In this document: positions 48,133-56,167 of the stretch, piece after piece
Numbering within the stretch: the stretch's first letter is position 1
Layout: each line of letters opens with the position of its first letter
Translations under genes and position numbers: made by a program
Notes under the pieces: model-generated
Told to the model about the DNA's origin: nothing
Seen by the model: the letters and a program-made list of their open reading frames with translations, nothing else
Databases searched by the model: none
Origin: Aliiroseovarius pelagivivens
GTDB taxonomy: Bacteria > Pseudomonadota > Alphaproteobacteria > Rhodobacterales > Rhodobacteraceae
Direction of reading: 5' to 3'
DNA length: 64,000 bases
NCBI RefSeq assembly: GCF_900302485.1
Contig: NZ_OMOI01000002.1
Coordinates: 496,001 to 560,000, forward strand

Positions 48133-48264
48133 CTTAGAACACCTCTTTTTTCGCGGGAAACTTCGCCTAGGGATCAATGTCCTGATCGGCGAAAGGTGGG
48201 ATTTCCCCTTTCCCATACACAAAGATCGTGAAGAAAAAAAGGGCGGAGCGCTAACAGCCCCGAG

Positions 48265-48293
48265 AAAAAGGGTCGCAGCCTAAGCCGCGACCC
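48265..48293 (-). terminator. Terminator of the NAD-type isocitrate dehydrogenase gene
   Basis: On the minus strand GGGTCGC, a 10-base loop and GCGACCC are followed by five T. A second weak hairpin followed by seven T lies just beyond (about 48234-48262), so two terminators in tandem may separate this gene from icd. Confidence 0.85.
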
Positions 48294-48305
48294 GACGAAT
48301 TCGAG

Positions 48306-49322
48306 TCAGAGGCGATCCATGATGGCCTCGGCAATCGACATTGTGTTGCCTGTGCCACCAAGATCCGGAGTCACGCGGTCTTTGGCCTGCACCGTGTCGA
48401 CGACGGCTTTCTTCAAGCGCTGTGCGTCTTCGGGCTTGCCAACATGTTCAAGCATCAGGCCCGCCGCCATAAGGAATGCACAGGGGTTGGCTTTTTGCTG
48501 GCCCGCGATGTCGGGGGCTGATCCGTGGACAGCTTCGAAAATCGCGGCGTCTTCACCGATGTTGGCGCCCGGCGCCAGACCCAGACCGCCAACCAGACCG
48601 GCTGCCAAGTCCGACAGGATGTCGCCAAACAGGTTGGTTGTGACGATCACGTCGAACGCATCGGGGTACATGACCATCTGCATGGCGCAGGCATCGACGA
48701 TGCGCTCATCGCACTCGACGCGACCTTCGTATTCCTTGGCGATCTTGCGGGCCTCTTCCAAAAACATGCCAGAGAGCAGCTTCAGGATGTTGGCCTTGTG
48801 CACGATCGAGACTTTCTTGCGGCCATTTGCCAGCGCGTATTCGAAAGCAGCGCGGGTGATGCGCTGGGCACCTTCTTTGGTGTTATAGCCGGTCGAGAAG
48901 ACTTTGCCCTCGGGATCGCCATTGTGCTCCATATAGCCTTCGTCCGAGATATAGTACCCTTCCAGGTTCTCGCGGAAGATCACCATATCAACGTTGTCAT
49001 AGCGCCCATCCGCCTTGATCGTCTTGGTCGGGCGCACATTGGCATAAAGGTTGAACGCCTGACGCAGTTGCAGGTTGATTGACTTGAAACCACCGCCAAC
49101 GGGCGTGGTCAGCGGACCTTTCAGCGCCAGTTTGGTTTTGCGGATGCTGTCCAGCGTCGCTTCGGGCAACGGTGTGCCGACCGTATCGAACGCGGTCATG
49201 CCTGCCTGTTGCACGTCCCACTCAAACGGGCTGCCCATATGGTCGAGGATGGCTGTAACGGCTTCGGTGATTTCGGGGCCAATCCCGTCGCCCGGGATCA
49301 AAGTGGCTTGGATCTTAGTCAT
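48306..49322 (-). CDS. NAD-type isocitrate dehydrogenase (IDH3-like, isocitrate/isopropylmalate family)
   Basis: The 338-residue protein belongs to the short-chain beta-decarboxylating dehydrogenases. Substrate loop residues KSINLQLRQAFNLYANVRP match isocitrate enzymes (Ser and Asn positions), not LeuB. In HGSAPDIAG the Asp-Ile pair replaces the Lys-Tyr of NADP-enzymes, so NAD is the likely cofactor. ATG at 49322 with GGAG six bases before it is preferred over ATG at 49334. Homoisocitrate or other related substrates cannot be excluded. It is not leuB. Confidence 0.88.
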   Translation of the reverse strand: MTKIQATLIPGDGIGPEITEAVTAILDHMGSPFEWDVQQAGMTAFDTVGTPLPEATLDSIRKTKLALKGPLTTPVGGGFKSINLQLRQAFNLYANVRPTKTIKADGRYDNVDMVIFRENLEGYYISDEGYMEHNGDPEGKVFSTGYNTKEGAQRITRAAFEYALANGRKKVSIVHKANILKLLSGMFLEEARKIAKEYEGRVECDERIVDACAMQMVMYPDAFDVIVTTNLFGDILSDLAAGLVGGLGLAPGANIGEDAAIFEAVHGSAPDIAGQQKANPCAFLMAAGLMLEHVGKPEDAQRLKKAVVDTVQAKDRVTPDLGGTGNTMSIAEAIMDRL

Positions 49323-49356
49323 GGTGGTCTCCATGGTGATGCGCGCGTGTGCGTCT

Positions 49357-49384
49357 GATATAAACGGTATACAATGGAATACAA
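49357..49384 (-). promoter_or_regulatory. Predicted promoter of the NAD-type IDH gene with direct repeats
   Basis: On the minus strand TTGTAT (49379-49384) and TATATC (49357-49362) are 16 nt apart. The 7-base word ATACAAT occurs twice on the plus strand (49369-49375 and 49379-49385) with a 10-base period, one DNA turn, over the -35 region. This looks like an operator. Confidence 0.35.
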
Positions 49385-49496
49385 TAGGGAAGTGATATTC
49401 AGAAAGGTGAATAAAACAAGGCGTTTCCCCGTAATGTTACGCGCGACTTGCACCTGCGGGCAAGCGCGCTAACGTGGACAGGCAAGGAGGTGCCGC

Positions 49497-50369
49497 GTGA
49501 CCATATACAACCTCGGATCCATCAATATCGACAACTTCTATCGCGTGCCGCACATGCCCGCGCCGGGCGAAACCTTGGCAGCGAACGAACATTCCGTTGG
49601 GCTGGGTGGCAAGGGCGCGAACCAGTCGGTCGCAAGCGCGCGGGCCGGGGCGCAGGTGAGTCATATCGGCGCTGTCGGTCCCGAGGGTGATTGGTGTGTC
49701 GAAGTGCTGACGCACGCCGGGGTGGATACGCGCCACATCGCGCGGGCAGAGGTGGCAACGGGCCACGCCAATATACTGGTGGACCCCGAAGGCGAGAACC
49801 AGATCGTTCTTTTCCCCGGCGCCAATCGTGCTTTCGCGTCGGGTCATGTCGCTGGCGCTCTGTCCACCGCCGGGCCCGGTGACACGCTGATCTTGCAAAA
49901 CGAAACCGAAATGACGGTCGAAGCCGCAACGCTTGCCAAGGCGAAAGGCCTGCGTGTCATCTACTCCGCGGCGCCCTTCGTGGCCGCAGATGCCAAAGCG
50001 ATGCTGCCCGTCATCGATATGCTGGTGCTGAACGAGGTTGAGGCGCAGCAACTGACCGACGCGCTGGGCGTGGGATTGGCAGATCTTGAGGTGCCCGTGG
50101 TTCTGATTACCAAAGGTGCCGACGGGGCCGTCTGGATCGAGAATGGTGTGGAGACTGCACAGGTTCCGGCTTTCCCGGTCACGCCTGTTGATACGACCGG
50201 CGCGGGGGATTGCTTTATCGGCTATGTCGCCGCCGGTTTGGATCAGGGGATGTCACCCGAAGAAGCCATGCGGCTTGGGGCGGCAGCATCTGCCATTAAA
50301 GTCACCCGCTTCGGAACCGCAGACGCTATCCCGTCGCGGGACGAAGTAGACCACTTTCTGCAGGGTTAG
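49497..50369 (+). CDS. PfkB-family carbohydrate kinase, ribokinase-like
   Basis: The 290-residue protein has the ribokinase motifs: SINIDNFYRVP at the N-terminus, LGGKGANQSVA (substrate/lid), and DTTGAGDCFIGYVAAGL with the catalytic Asp and the anion hole. This is close to RbsK but no ribose transporter or pyranase gene is nearby, so the sugar or nucleoside substrate is uncertain. GTG at 49497 has a strong AAGGAGGTGCC site. It is divergent from the NAD-type IDH gene. Confidence 0.9.
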   Translation: MTIYNLGSINIDNFYRVPHMPAPGETLAANEHSVGLGGKGANQSVASARAGAQVSHIGAVGPEGDWCVEVLTHAGVDTRHIARAEVATGHANILVDPEGENQIVLFPGANRAFASGHVAGALSTAGPGDTLILQNETEMTVEAATLAKAKGLRVIYSAAPFVAADAKAMLPVIDMLVLNEVEAQQLTDALGVGLADLEVPVVLITKGADGAVWIENGVETAQVPAFPVTPVDTTGAGDCFIGYVAAGLDQGMSPEEAMRLGAAASAIKVTRFGTADAIPSRDEVDHFLQG

Positions 50370-50375
50370 AGACTT

Positions 50376-50663
50376 CTAGCCCTTCAGAAGCTGCCCCAGA
50401 CGCATTGCAATTGACACATCACCCGAGACTTTGATTTTGCCCATCATGAAGGCGGTCATTGGGTTCAAATCGCCCTTCATCAGTTTCTCAAGATTGGCGT
50501 GGGACATTGCGATGGTGCAATCCGTGTCGACGTCATCGCGCGACAACATCCCGTCCTGCAGAACAATCACGCCGTCCTCGCCGCAATCCAGCTTCAGGCT
50601 TTCCTCGAACGGAACTTTTGTCAGACCGCGTTCGATCTTTTCGGCGATGTGGGTCAGGGGCAT
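50376..50663 (-). CDS. SCP2 sterol-binding domain protein
   Basis: The 95-residue protein is a single SCP2 domain: GVIVLQDGMLSRDDVDTDCTIAMSHANLEKLMKGDLNPMTAFMMGKIKVSGDVSIAMRLGQLL, spread over residues 30-94, with the MTAFMMGKIKVSGD signature. Such proteins bind lipids or fatty acyl groups. The substrate is unknown. Start at 50663 lies 18 bases after the argG terminator, so its promoter may overlap the terminator or it may depend on read-through. Confidence 0.88.
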   Translation of the reverse strand: MPLTHIAEKIERGLTKVPFEESLKLDCGEDGVIVLQDGMLSRDDVDTDCTIAMSHANLEKLMKGDLNPMTAFMMGKIKVSGDVSIAMRLGQLLKG

Positions 50664-50680
50664 TGGGGGTCCTCATGTAA

Positions 50681-50709
50681 AAACGCCCCCGTGTGATACG
50701 GGGGCGTTT
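50681..50709 (-). terminator. argG terminator
   Basis: On the minus strand AAACGCCCCCGT and its complement flank a five-base loop, followed by five T. The SCP2 gene starts 18 bases after the hairpin. Confidence 0.85.
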
Positions 50710-50739
50710 GAACGCGGTCCACAGTGACGTGGCGCGAGC

Positions 50740-51987
50740 TTACTTGACGCGTTTGTTGCGCATCGCGATCAGTTTCAGGCGCAGCGCGTTCAGCTGGATG
50801 AAGCCAGCGGCGTCGGTCTGATCGTAAGCGCCCATGTCCTCTTCAAAGGTCACGTGCTCTTCCGAGTACAGCGAGTGATCCGACCAACGGCCAACCACAC
50901 GGGCCAGACCTTTGTACAGCTTCATGCGGACGGTGCCGGTCACGTGCTCTTGGCTCAGGTCGATGGCCGCCTGAAGCATTTCGCGCTCGGGCGAGAACCA
51001 ATAGCCGTTGTACAGAAGCTCTGCATATTTCGGCATCAGCTCGTCTTTCAGGTGCATCGCGCCGCGGTCCATGGTGATCGACTCGATGCCACGGTGCGCA
51101 TCCAGAAGGATCGTGCCGCCGGGGGTCTCGTAGATCCCGCGCGATTTCATACCGACATAGCGGCCTTCAACCAGATCCAGACGGCCAATGCCGTGCTTGC
51201 GACCGTATTCGTTCAGTTCGGTCAGGATGGTCGCGGGCGACATCTTCTCGCCGTTGATGGCAATGGGATCGCCTTTTTCGAACTCAATCTCGATGAATTC
51301 GGGCGTGTCCGGCGCATCTTCTGGGTGCACGGTGCGCTGATAGACGTAATCCGGTGCATCCTCGGCGGGGTCTTCCAGAACTTTGCCTTCCGACGAGGTG
51401 TGCAGCAGGTTTGCATCGACCGAGAACGGAGCCTCGCCGCGCTTGTCCTTAGCGATCGGAATCTGGTTCTTTTCGGCGAAATCCAGCAGTTTGGTGCGCG
51501 AACCAAGATCCCATTCACGCCACGGGGCGATCACGACGATTTCGGGGTTTAGCGCATAGGCGGCCAGTTCGAAACGAACCTGGTCGTTGCCTTTGCCGGT
51601 TGCGCCGTGGCTAACCGCATCTGCGCCATGCTCGGCGGCGATTTCCACCAGACGCTTCGAGATCAGCGGACGTGCGATCGAGGTGCCCAGCAGGTACAGG
51701 CCTTCGTATTGCGCATTGGCGCGGAACATCGGGAAGACATAATCGCGCACGAATTCTTCGCGCAGGTCTTCGATGTGGATGTTCTCGGGCTTGATGCCCA
51801 TCATTTCGGCTTTCTTGCGCGCGGGTTCCAGTTCTTCGCCCTGACCGAGGTCAGCGGTGAAGGTAATCACTTCGCAGCCGTATTCGGTTTGTAGCCACTT
51901 CAGAATGATCGAGGTGTCGAGGCCACCGGAATAGGCCAGAACAACTTTCTTCGGCGCAGACTGGGGCGCGGTATTGGACGAAATCAT
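50740..51987 (-). CDS. argG: Argininosuccinate synthase
   Basis: ArgG joins citrulline and aspartate with ATP to give argininosuccinate. The 415-residue protein has the N-type ATP-pyrophosphatase P-loop [14 protein letters not shown] at about residue 14, [14 protein letters not shown], and [17 protein letters not shown] motifs. ATG at 51987 is preceded by AAAGGG. It uses arginine pathway products from ArgJ, whose gene lies near the start of the window. Confidence 0.97.
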   Translation of the reverse strand: MISSNTAPQSAPKKVVLAYSGGLDTSIILKWLQTEYGCEVITFTADLGQGEELEPARKKAEMMGIKPENIHIEDLREEFVRDYVFPMFRANAQYEGLYLLGTSIARPLISKRLVEIAAEHGADAVSHGATGKGNDQVRFELAAYALNPEIVVIAPWREWDLGSRTKLLDFAEKNQIPIAKDKRGEAPFSVDANLLHTSSEGKVLEDPAEDAPDYVYQRTVHPEDAPDTPEFIEIEFEKGDPIAINGEKMSPATILTELNEYGRKHGIGRLDLVEGRYVGMKSRGIYETPGGTILLDAHRGIESITMDRGAMHLKDELMPKYAELLYNGYWFSPEREMLQAAIDLSQEHVTGTVRMKLYKGLARVVGRWSDHSLYSEEHVTFEEDMGAYDQTDAAGFIQLNALRLKLIAMRNKRVK

Positions 51988-52071
51988 CGGTTTCCCTTTC
52001 ACGAGCGTATCGCGCGGCGATTATATGTTTTTAAGGGAAAGAGCAAGGATGCGCAGGCGTGTTCTGAATGT

Positions 52072-52098
52072 AAAAGGGCAGCCCAATGGACCGCCCTT
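52072..52098 (-). terminator. Terminator of the coiled-coil protein gene
   Basis: On the minus strand AAGGGC, a 13-base loop and GCCCTT are followed by TTTT. It lies 30 bases after the gene's stop. Confidence 0.65.
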
Positions 52099-52127
52099 CA
52101 CAAATTCAAGCGCTACGTTGCAGCGTA

Positions 52128-52946
52128 TCAGAGACCGAGGTTGCCGTGCAGCTCGTCCATGGCGGCTTCGTCATCTGAAATATCGCGGCCATTGGTCAGG
52201 GCCAGCAGGGCATCCTGTTGCCCCTGAGCCGCCGCTGCTGCCGCGGCGATTGCCGCTGCCGCTTCGTCCTCAAGGCGCGCAAGCTCGTCTTCATAGGCGG
52301 TGGCGACATCAAGATCGCCCTGTGCGGACGCCAGATCATCATTTACCGCGGAAATCTGAGTATCCTTGTCGGCGATAGCCGTATTCAGCTCGTCGATACG
52401 CGCAAGCTCGTCATCCGTCAGATCAGTCTTGGCGTTGAGGGCATCAAGTTCTGTCTGCAGTGCAGATTTCTCGGTATTCAGGTTGGTCAACTGACCGTTC
52501 AAACCATCGATCTTGGTCTGAGTATCGGCCGCCGTGAACCCTGGGTCGTTCTCTTTGTGGGTTTCAACGGCTGCTGTGGCTGCCACAGCTTTTCCATCAG
52601 CCTCGCCTACATTGACTGTCGCATCACGATAGGCGGCTGCCTTGCCGACGCGGCTTTTGGCATTGGCGACTTCAAGGGCGCGCGCACTTGCGTTCGATGC
52701 GTTGGCGGATTTGAGTGAGCTTCTTGTCGAACCATTGCCGTTCGATCCCTTTTCGGGCTTGCTGCCACGATCCGGTTTCGACCCGCGATCCGGCTTGCTG
52801 CCACGATCCTTGCTTCCGCCACGGTCCTTGTCTTTGCCCTTCGCAAATGCGGGCTCTGCCGATGCGATCATGATTGCAGTGCTCGCTGCCGGTACAGCAA
52901 GGGTGGTGACAAGGGCGGTCATTACGGCCTTGGTGAGTGTTCGCAT
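52128..52946 (-). CDS. Secreted coiled-coil protein with Gly-Ser-Lys-Pro repeats, unknown function
   Basis: The 272-residue protein starts with a signal peptide (about residues 1-35, ending AEPAFA), then a low-complexity basic repeat GSKPDR twice with GSKDR and GSKPEK variants (about 45-65). After a RSSLKSANASNASARALEVANAKSRVGKAAAYRDA segment, residues 140-240 form a predicted coiled coil (KIDGLNGQLTNLNTEKSAL, DELARIDELNTAIADKDTQI). It ends in a poly-Ala helix and a short acidic tail. I do not recognise a family. The function may be a periplasmic structural or adaptor role; start ATG at 52946 has GGAGAG. Confidence 0.8.
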   Translation of the reverse strand: MRTLTKAVMTALVTTLAVPAASTAIMIASAEPAFAKGKDKDRGGSKDRGSKPDRGSKPDRGSKPEKGSNGNGSTRSSLKSANASNASARALEVANAKSRVGKAAAYRDATVNVGEADGKAVAATAAVETHKENDPGFTAADTQTKIDGLNGQLTNLNTEKSALQTELDALNAKTDLTDDELARIDELNTAIADKDTQISAVNDDLASAQGDLDVATAYEDELARLEDEAAAAIAAAAAAAQGQQDALLALTNGRDISDDEAAMDELHGNLGL

Positions 52947-53060
52947 TTGTACGCTCTCCGTGTTTTTCGGACAATTGTGCCTAGTTATGGTTGAGCGTAA
53001 CGCTAGCCGAACAACGGTGTCTGGCAAGATAATTATGCACAGTATTTGAAAAATATACCC

Positions 53061-53084
53061 TTTTGGCAAAAACTGTTTCCAAAA
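53061..53084. repeat. Inverted repeat upstream of ilvA
   Basis: TTTTGG (53061-53066) and CCAAAA (53079-53084) are exact complements with a 12-base loop in the 209-base gap between the divergent coiled-coil gene and ilvA. It may be an operator. The rest of the gap is A/T-rich without a clear promoter. Confidence 0.3.
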
Positions 53085-53155
53085 TGCACATCTTCTGTGT
53101 GGGCCGCATCCGGGACGCCCTTGCCAAGAACCACGTCTTGATGGAGAGATCAGGC

Positions 53156-54403
53156 ATGAGCGATTTTCTGAAAAGAGCCCGTGTGGCCGAGCAGCAGATG
53201 CGGGCATTGTTCCCCGCGACGCCCTTGCAGCGCAATGACCACCTGTCCGCGATGTATGGCGCTGATATTTGGTTGAAACGCGAAGACCTCAGCCCTGTAC
53301 GCAGTTATAAAATCCGTGGCGCGTTGAATGCGATGGGCAAGGCACTGGCCGCGGATCCATCGCGGGATCTGTTCGTCTGTGCGTCTGCAGGCAATCACGC
53401 GCAGGGCGTTGCCTTCACCAGCCGCCACTTCGGCGTGCGTGGCGTGATCTTCATGCCGGTCACAACACCTCAGCAGAAAATCGAGAAAACCCGCATTTTC
53501 GGCGGGGACAATATCGAGATTCGTTTGGTTGGGGACTATTTCGACGACACGCTGAAAGCCGCGCAAGAGTATTGCGAGGCCGAGGGCGGCCATTTCCTGT
53601 CGCCTTTCGACGACACCGATGTGATCGAAGGACAGGCCAGCGTCGCCGCCGAGATCGTGTCTCAACTTGGGCGCGCGCCGGATCTGGTCATTCTGCCTGT
53701 TGGCGGTGGCGGGCTGTCGTCAGGCGTCACCAAGTATCTGGGCGCAACTGCGCCGGAAACGGCTTTGCGCTATGTCGAGCCTGCCGGGGGCGCCAGCCTT
53801 CGCGCCGCATTGGACGCCGGGCATCCGGTGACTCTGGATCGCGTAGATAACTTTGTAGACGGCGCCGCCGTGGCCCGGATCGGCGCGATGACATTCGACG
53901 TGCTGAAAGAAATCGACCCAGCACATCTGCTAACGGTGCCCGAGGACCGGATTTGCCTGACCATCTTGGACATGCTGAATGTCGAAGGTGTCGTGCTTGA
54001 GCCTGCCGGCGCAATGTCGATCGACGCCCTGAAAGATCTTCAGGACGACATTCGTGGGAAGACGGTGATCTGTGTGACGTCCGGCGGGAATTTCGACTTC
54101 GAACGCCTTCCCGATGTCAAAGAGCGCGCGCAGCGCTTTGCCGGGCTGAAGAAGTATTTCCTATTGCGGTTGCCGCAACGACCCGGCGCCTTGAAAGACT
54201 TTCTTCAAATCTTGGGCCCGGACGACAACATCGCCCGGTTTGAGTACATGAAGAAAAGCGCGCGTAACTTCGGCTCTGTTCTGCTGGGCATAGAAACCAG
54301 CCAGCCCGAGAACTTCGACTTGCTGGAGCAGCGGTTGGAAGAGCACGGTTTCGCCTTCTCGGACATCACGGATGACGAAACCATTGCCGAGTTCGTGGTC
54401 TAG
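53156..54403 (+). CDS. ilvA: Threonine dehydratase (threonine ammonia-lyase)
   Basis: IlvA deaminates threonine to 2-oxobutyrate, the first step of isoleucine synthesis. The 415-residue PLP enzyme has the Lys in YKIRGALNAM (about residue 55), ASAGNHAQGVAF, GGGGLSSGVTKYLG (phosphate loop), and one C-terminal ACT-like domain with YFLLRLPQRPGALKDFLQ, so isoleucine feedback is probable. ATG at 53156 (after GGAGAGATC) is preferred; in-frame ATG at 53141 is possible. It ends overlapping the convergent Hpt gene by four bases. Confidence 0.95.
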   Translation: MSDFLKRARVAEQQMRALFPATPLQRNDHLSAMYGADIWLKREDLSPVRSYKIRGALNAMGKALAADPSRDLFVCASAGNHAQGVAFTSRHFGVRGVIFMPVTTPQQKIEKTRIFGGDNIEIRLVGDYFDDTLKAAQEYCEAEGGHFLSPFDDTDVIEGQASVAAEIVSQLGRAPDLVILPVGGGGLSSGVTKYLGATAPETALRYVEPAGGASLRAALDAGHPVTLDRVDNFVDGAAVARIGAMTFDVLKEIDPAHLLTVPEDRICLTILDMLNVEGVVLEPAGAMSIDALKDLQDDIRGKTVICVTSGGNFDFERLPDVKERAQRFAGLKKYFLLRLPQRPGALKDFLQILGPDDNIARFEYMKKSARNFGSVLLGIETSQPENFDLLEQRLEEHGFAFSDITDDETIAEFVV

Positions 54404-54714
54404 CACTTCGTCATAAATTCGAGTTTTGACTGTTCGTAGGTGGTGAAGACGGGCTCAAGCTGGATCTGGTGGCCCTGACCATTGGCTGCGTCTGTTTCAT
54501 TCTGTCCGCAGATCTCGGATAGGCCCCGAAACCCCAGGTTCAGGGCCGAGCCCTTCAGGAAATGCATGTCCTGTTCGTAAAGCGCAGGATCGGGGCTGGA
54601 TCTCAGCCGAGCGATCACCTCGTCCACTTCTTCCAAAAAGATCTCGGCCACTTCGCCGAAATCCTCTTCTCCGATTTCATCTTTCAGTTCGTTTACGCGG
54701 CGCCAGTCGATCAT
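54400..54714 (-). CDS. Hpt-domain histidine phosphotransfer protein
   Basis: The 104-residue protein is a single Hpt domain (DWRRVNELKDEIGEEDF at the start), with the phosphorylated His in the motif MHFLKGSALNLGFRGLSEIC at about residue 50. Hpt proteins pass phosphate between kinases and response regulators. It is divergent from a response-regulator phosphatase gene whose REC domain could be its partner. Two CtrA-type boxes lie in the 112-base space. Start ATG at 54714 is used. Confidence 0.9.
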   Translation of the reverse strand: MIDWRRVNELKDEIGEEDFGEVAEIFLEEVDEVIARLRSSPDPALYEQDMHFLKGSALNLGFRGLSEICGQNETDAANGQGHQIQLEPVFTTYEQSKLEFMTKC

Positions 54715-54756
54715 GGGTATTTCCTGTTTGTCTGGCGTGATCTTCCACGACGCTGG

Positions 54757-54771
54757 TTAACATGCTGTTAT
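54757..54771. promoter_or_regulatory. CtrA-type box, near match (Hpt side)
   Basis: Reads TTAA-N7-TTAT on the plus strand and ATAA-N7-TTAACC on the minus strand; CtrA consensus is TTAA-N7-TTAA(C). It lies 43 bases upstream of the Hpt start. Confidence 0.5.
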
Positions 54772-54798
54772 AAATACAGATAAAGACGAATTTTAGCT

Positions 54799-54813
54799 TT
54801 AAAGACCTGTTAA
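54799..54813. promoter_or_regulatory. CtrA-type box, perfect core match
   Basis: Reads TTAA-AGACCTG-TTAA, a full TTAA-N7-TTAA core, 13 bases upstream of the response-regulator phosphatase start. CtrA is the cell-cycle and motility master regulator of alphaproteobacteria. Confidence 0.55.
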
Positions 54814-54826
54814 ATCGCGCGCCCTA

Positions 54827-56167
54827 ATGATGATCCGAGATATCGTGTATTTTATGAGTCTTGGGGCAATCTTGGGTGTAGCAAAACAAAATAATACTGA
54901 GGTGATCAGCACAGGCGCCGCGCAGAAGGATGCGGCCAGACCTGATTCGATTCAGCGTATTTTGGTCGTTGATGACAGCCGCGCCCAACGCAGCTTGATG
55001 TCGAGATCACTGGCGAAGCAGGGCTATCAGGTTACCGAAGCGGGATCAGGGCTTGAAGCGATCAAGCTGTTTGCCGCGCAAGAGTTCGACTTGATCCTCA
55101 GCGACTGGATGATGCCCGGCATGGACGGGCTGGAACTGTGCAAAGCCATCCGCTCACAAACCGCGAATGGCTATGTCTATTTCATTCTGTTGACGTCAAA
55201 ATCGGATAAAGACGCGGTGTCCCGCGGTTTGAATGTCGGGGCTGACGATTTTCTGGCCAAACCCTTTAACCCGGACGAGTTGCGCGCGCGGATTTCTGCG
55301 GGTGGGCGCATTCTGTCGATGGAGCGTGAGCTTCAGGAAACAAACCGGCTGGTGTCATCTGCTCTGGCCGAGCTGAAGACACTATATGATTCGCTGGATC
55401 GCGACTTGGTCGAGGCACGGAAGATGCAGCAATCTTTGGTGCGTGAATCGTTCCGCGATTGGGGTCGGGCGGAAGTGTCCTTGCTATTGAAGCCTTGCGG
55501 ACATGTGGGCGGTGATCTGGTTGGGTTCTTCGATGCCGGAAAAGATCACATCGCTTTCTACTCGATTGATGTGTCTGGGCATGGGATTGCATCGGCCCTG
55601 CTGACCGCACGGCTGGCGTCGTACCTGTCCGAGGGATCGCCCACACACAACATCGCACTGATCGAGCGCAATGACGGCGATCACCGACGGCAACCACCGG
55701 AAATAGTTGCGGCCCAGCTGAATACGCTTTTGACCAAGGACATGCTGTCCGAGCACTATTTTACTATGCTGTTTGGCTATCTGGATATGACCACCGGCCG
55801 GGTGGAGTTTACACAATGCGGGCATCCAAACGCCGTGGTGCTGAACCGATCCGGCCGGGCGCATTTCATTGGGGAAGGCGGTATGCCGATCGGCTTGATC
55901 TCGGATGCTGAATTTGAACGTCAAACTCTGAATTTACAGCTCGGAGAACGGCTAATCTTCTATTCGGACGGCTTCACAGAATGTGAGAATGTTCAGAAAG
56001 ATCAGATTGAAGAACAAGGGTTTGGCGAAATTCTTGAGAAGAACAGCGGGCTGACGAACGAGATGCTGTTCGATGCGATGGTTTGGGATCTGGATCGGTT
56101 CGCAGGTGGGCAAGAGTTCGGCGATGATCTGTCCTGCGTAATGCTGACCTACAAGTCCCAGACATAG
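54827..56167 (+). CDS. Response regulator with PP2C-type (SpoIIE-like) phosphatase domain
   Basis: The 446-residue protein has an N-terminal REC domain (about 43-160) with VVDD, the phosphorylated Asp in LILSDWMMPGMDG (residue 93) and LAKPF with the Lys, then a coiled-coil linker (MERELQETNRLVSSALAEL) and a PP2C phosphatase domain (about 210-446) with GGDLVGFFDAGKD, SIDVSGHGIASAL and GDDLSCVML for metal binding. Such proteins usually dephosphorylate anti-anti-sigma factors. This layout is like RbaY of Rhodobacter, an inference from memory. Start at 54827, 54830 or 54854 is not decided. Confidence 0.9.
   Translation: MMIRDIVYFMSLGAILGVAKQNNTEVISTGAAQKDAARPDSIQRILVVDDSRAQRSLMSRSLAKQGYQVTEAGSGLEAIKLFAAQEFDLILSDWMMPGMDGLELCKAIRSQTANGYVYFILLTSKSDKDAVSRGLNVGADDFLAKPFNPDELRARISAGGRILSMERELQETNRLVSSALAELKTLYDSLDRDLVEARKMQQSLVRESFRDWGRAEVSLLLKPCGHVGGDLVGFFDAGKDHIAFYSIDVSGHGIASALLTARLASYLSEGSPTHNIALIERNDGDHRRQPPEIVAAQLNTLLTKDMLSEHYFTMLFGYLDMTTGRVEFTQCGHPNAVVLNRSGRAHFIGEGGMPIGLISDAEFERQTLNLQLGERLIFYSDGFTECENVQKDQIEEQGFGEILEKNSGLTNEMLFDAMVWDLDRFAGGQEFGDDLSCVMLTYKSQT

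Noticed and set aside
46015..48231. 738-residue plus-strand ORF opposite icd
   Set aside because: Antisense shadow of the clear monomeric isocitrate dehydrogenase; no start signal or domain.
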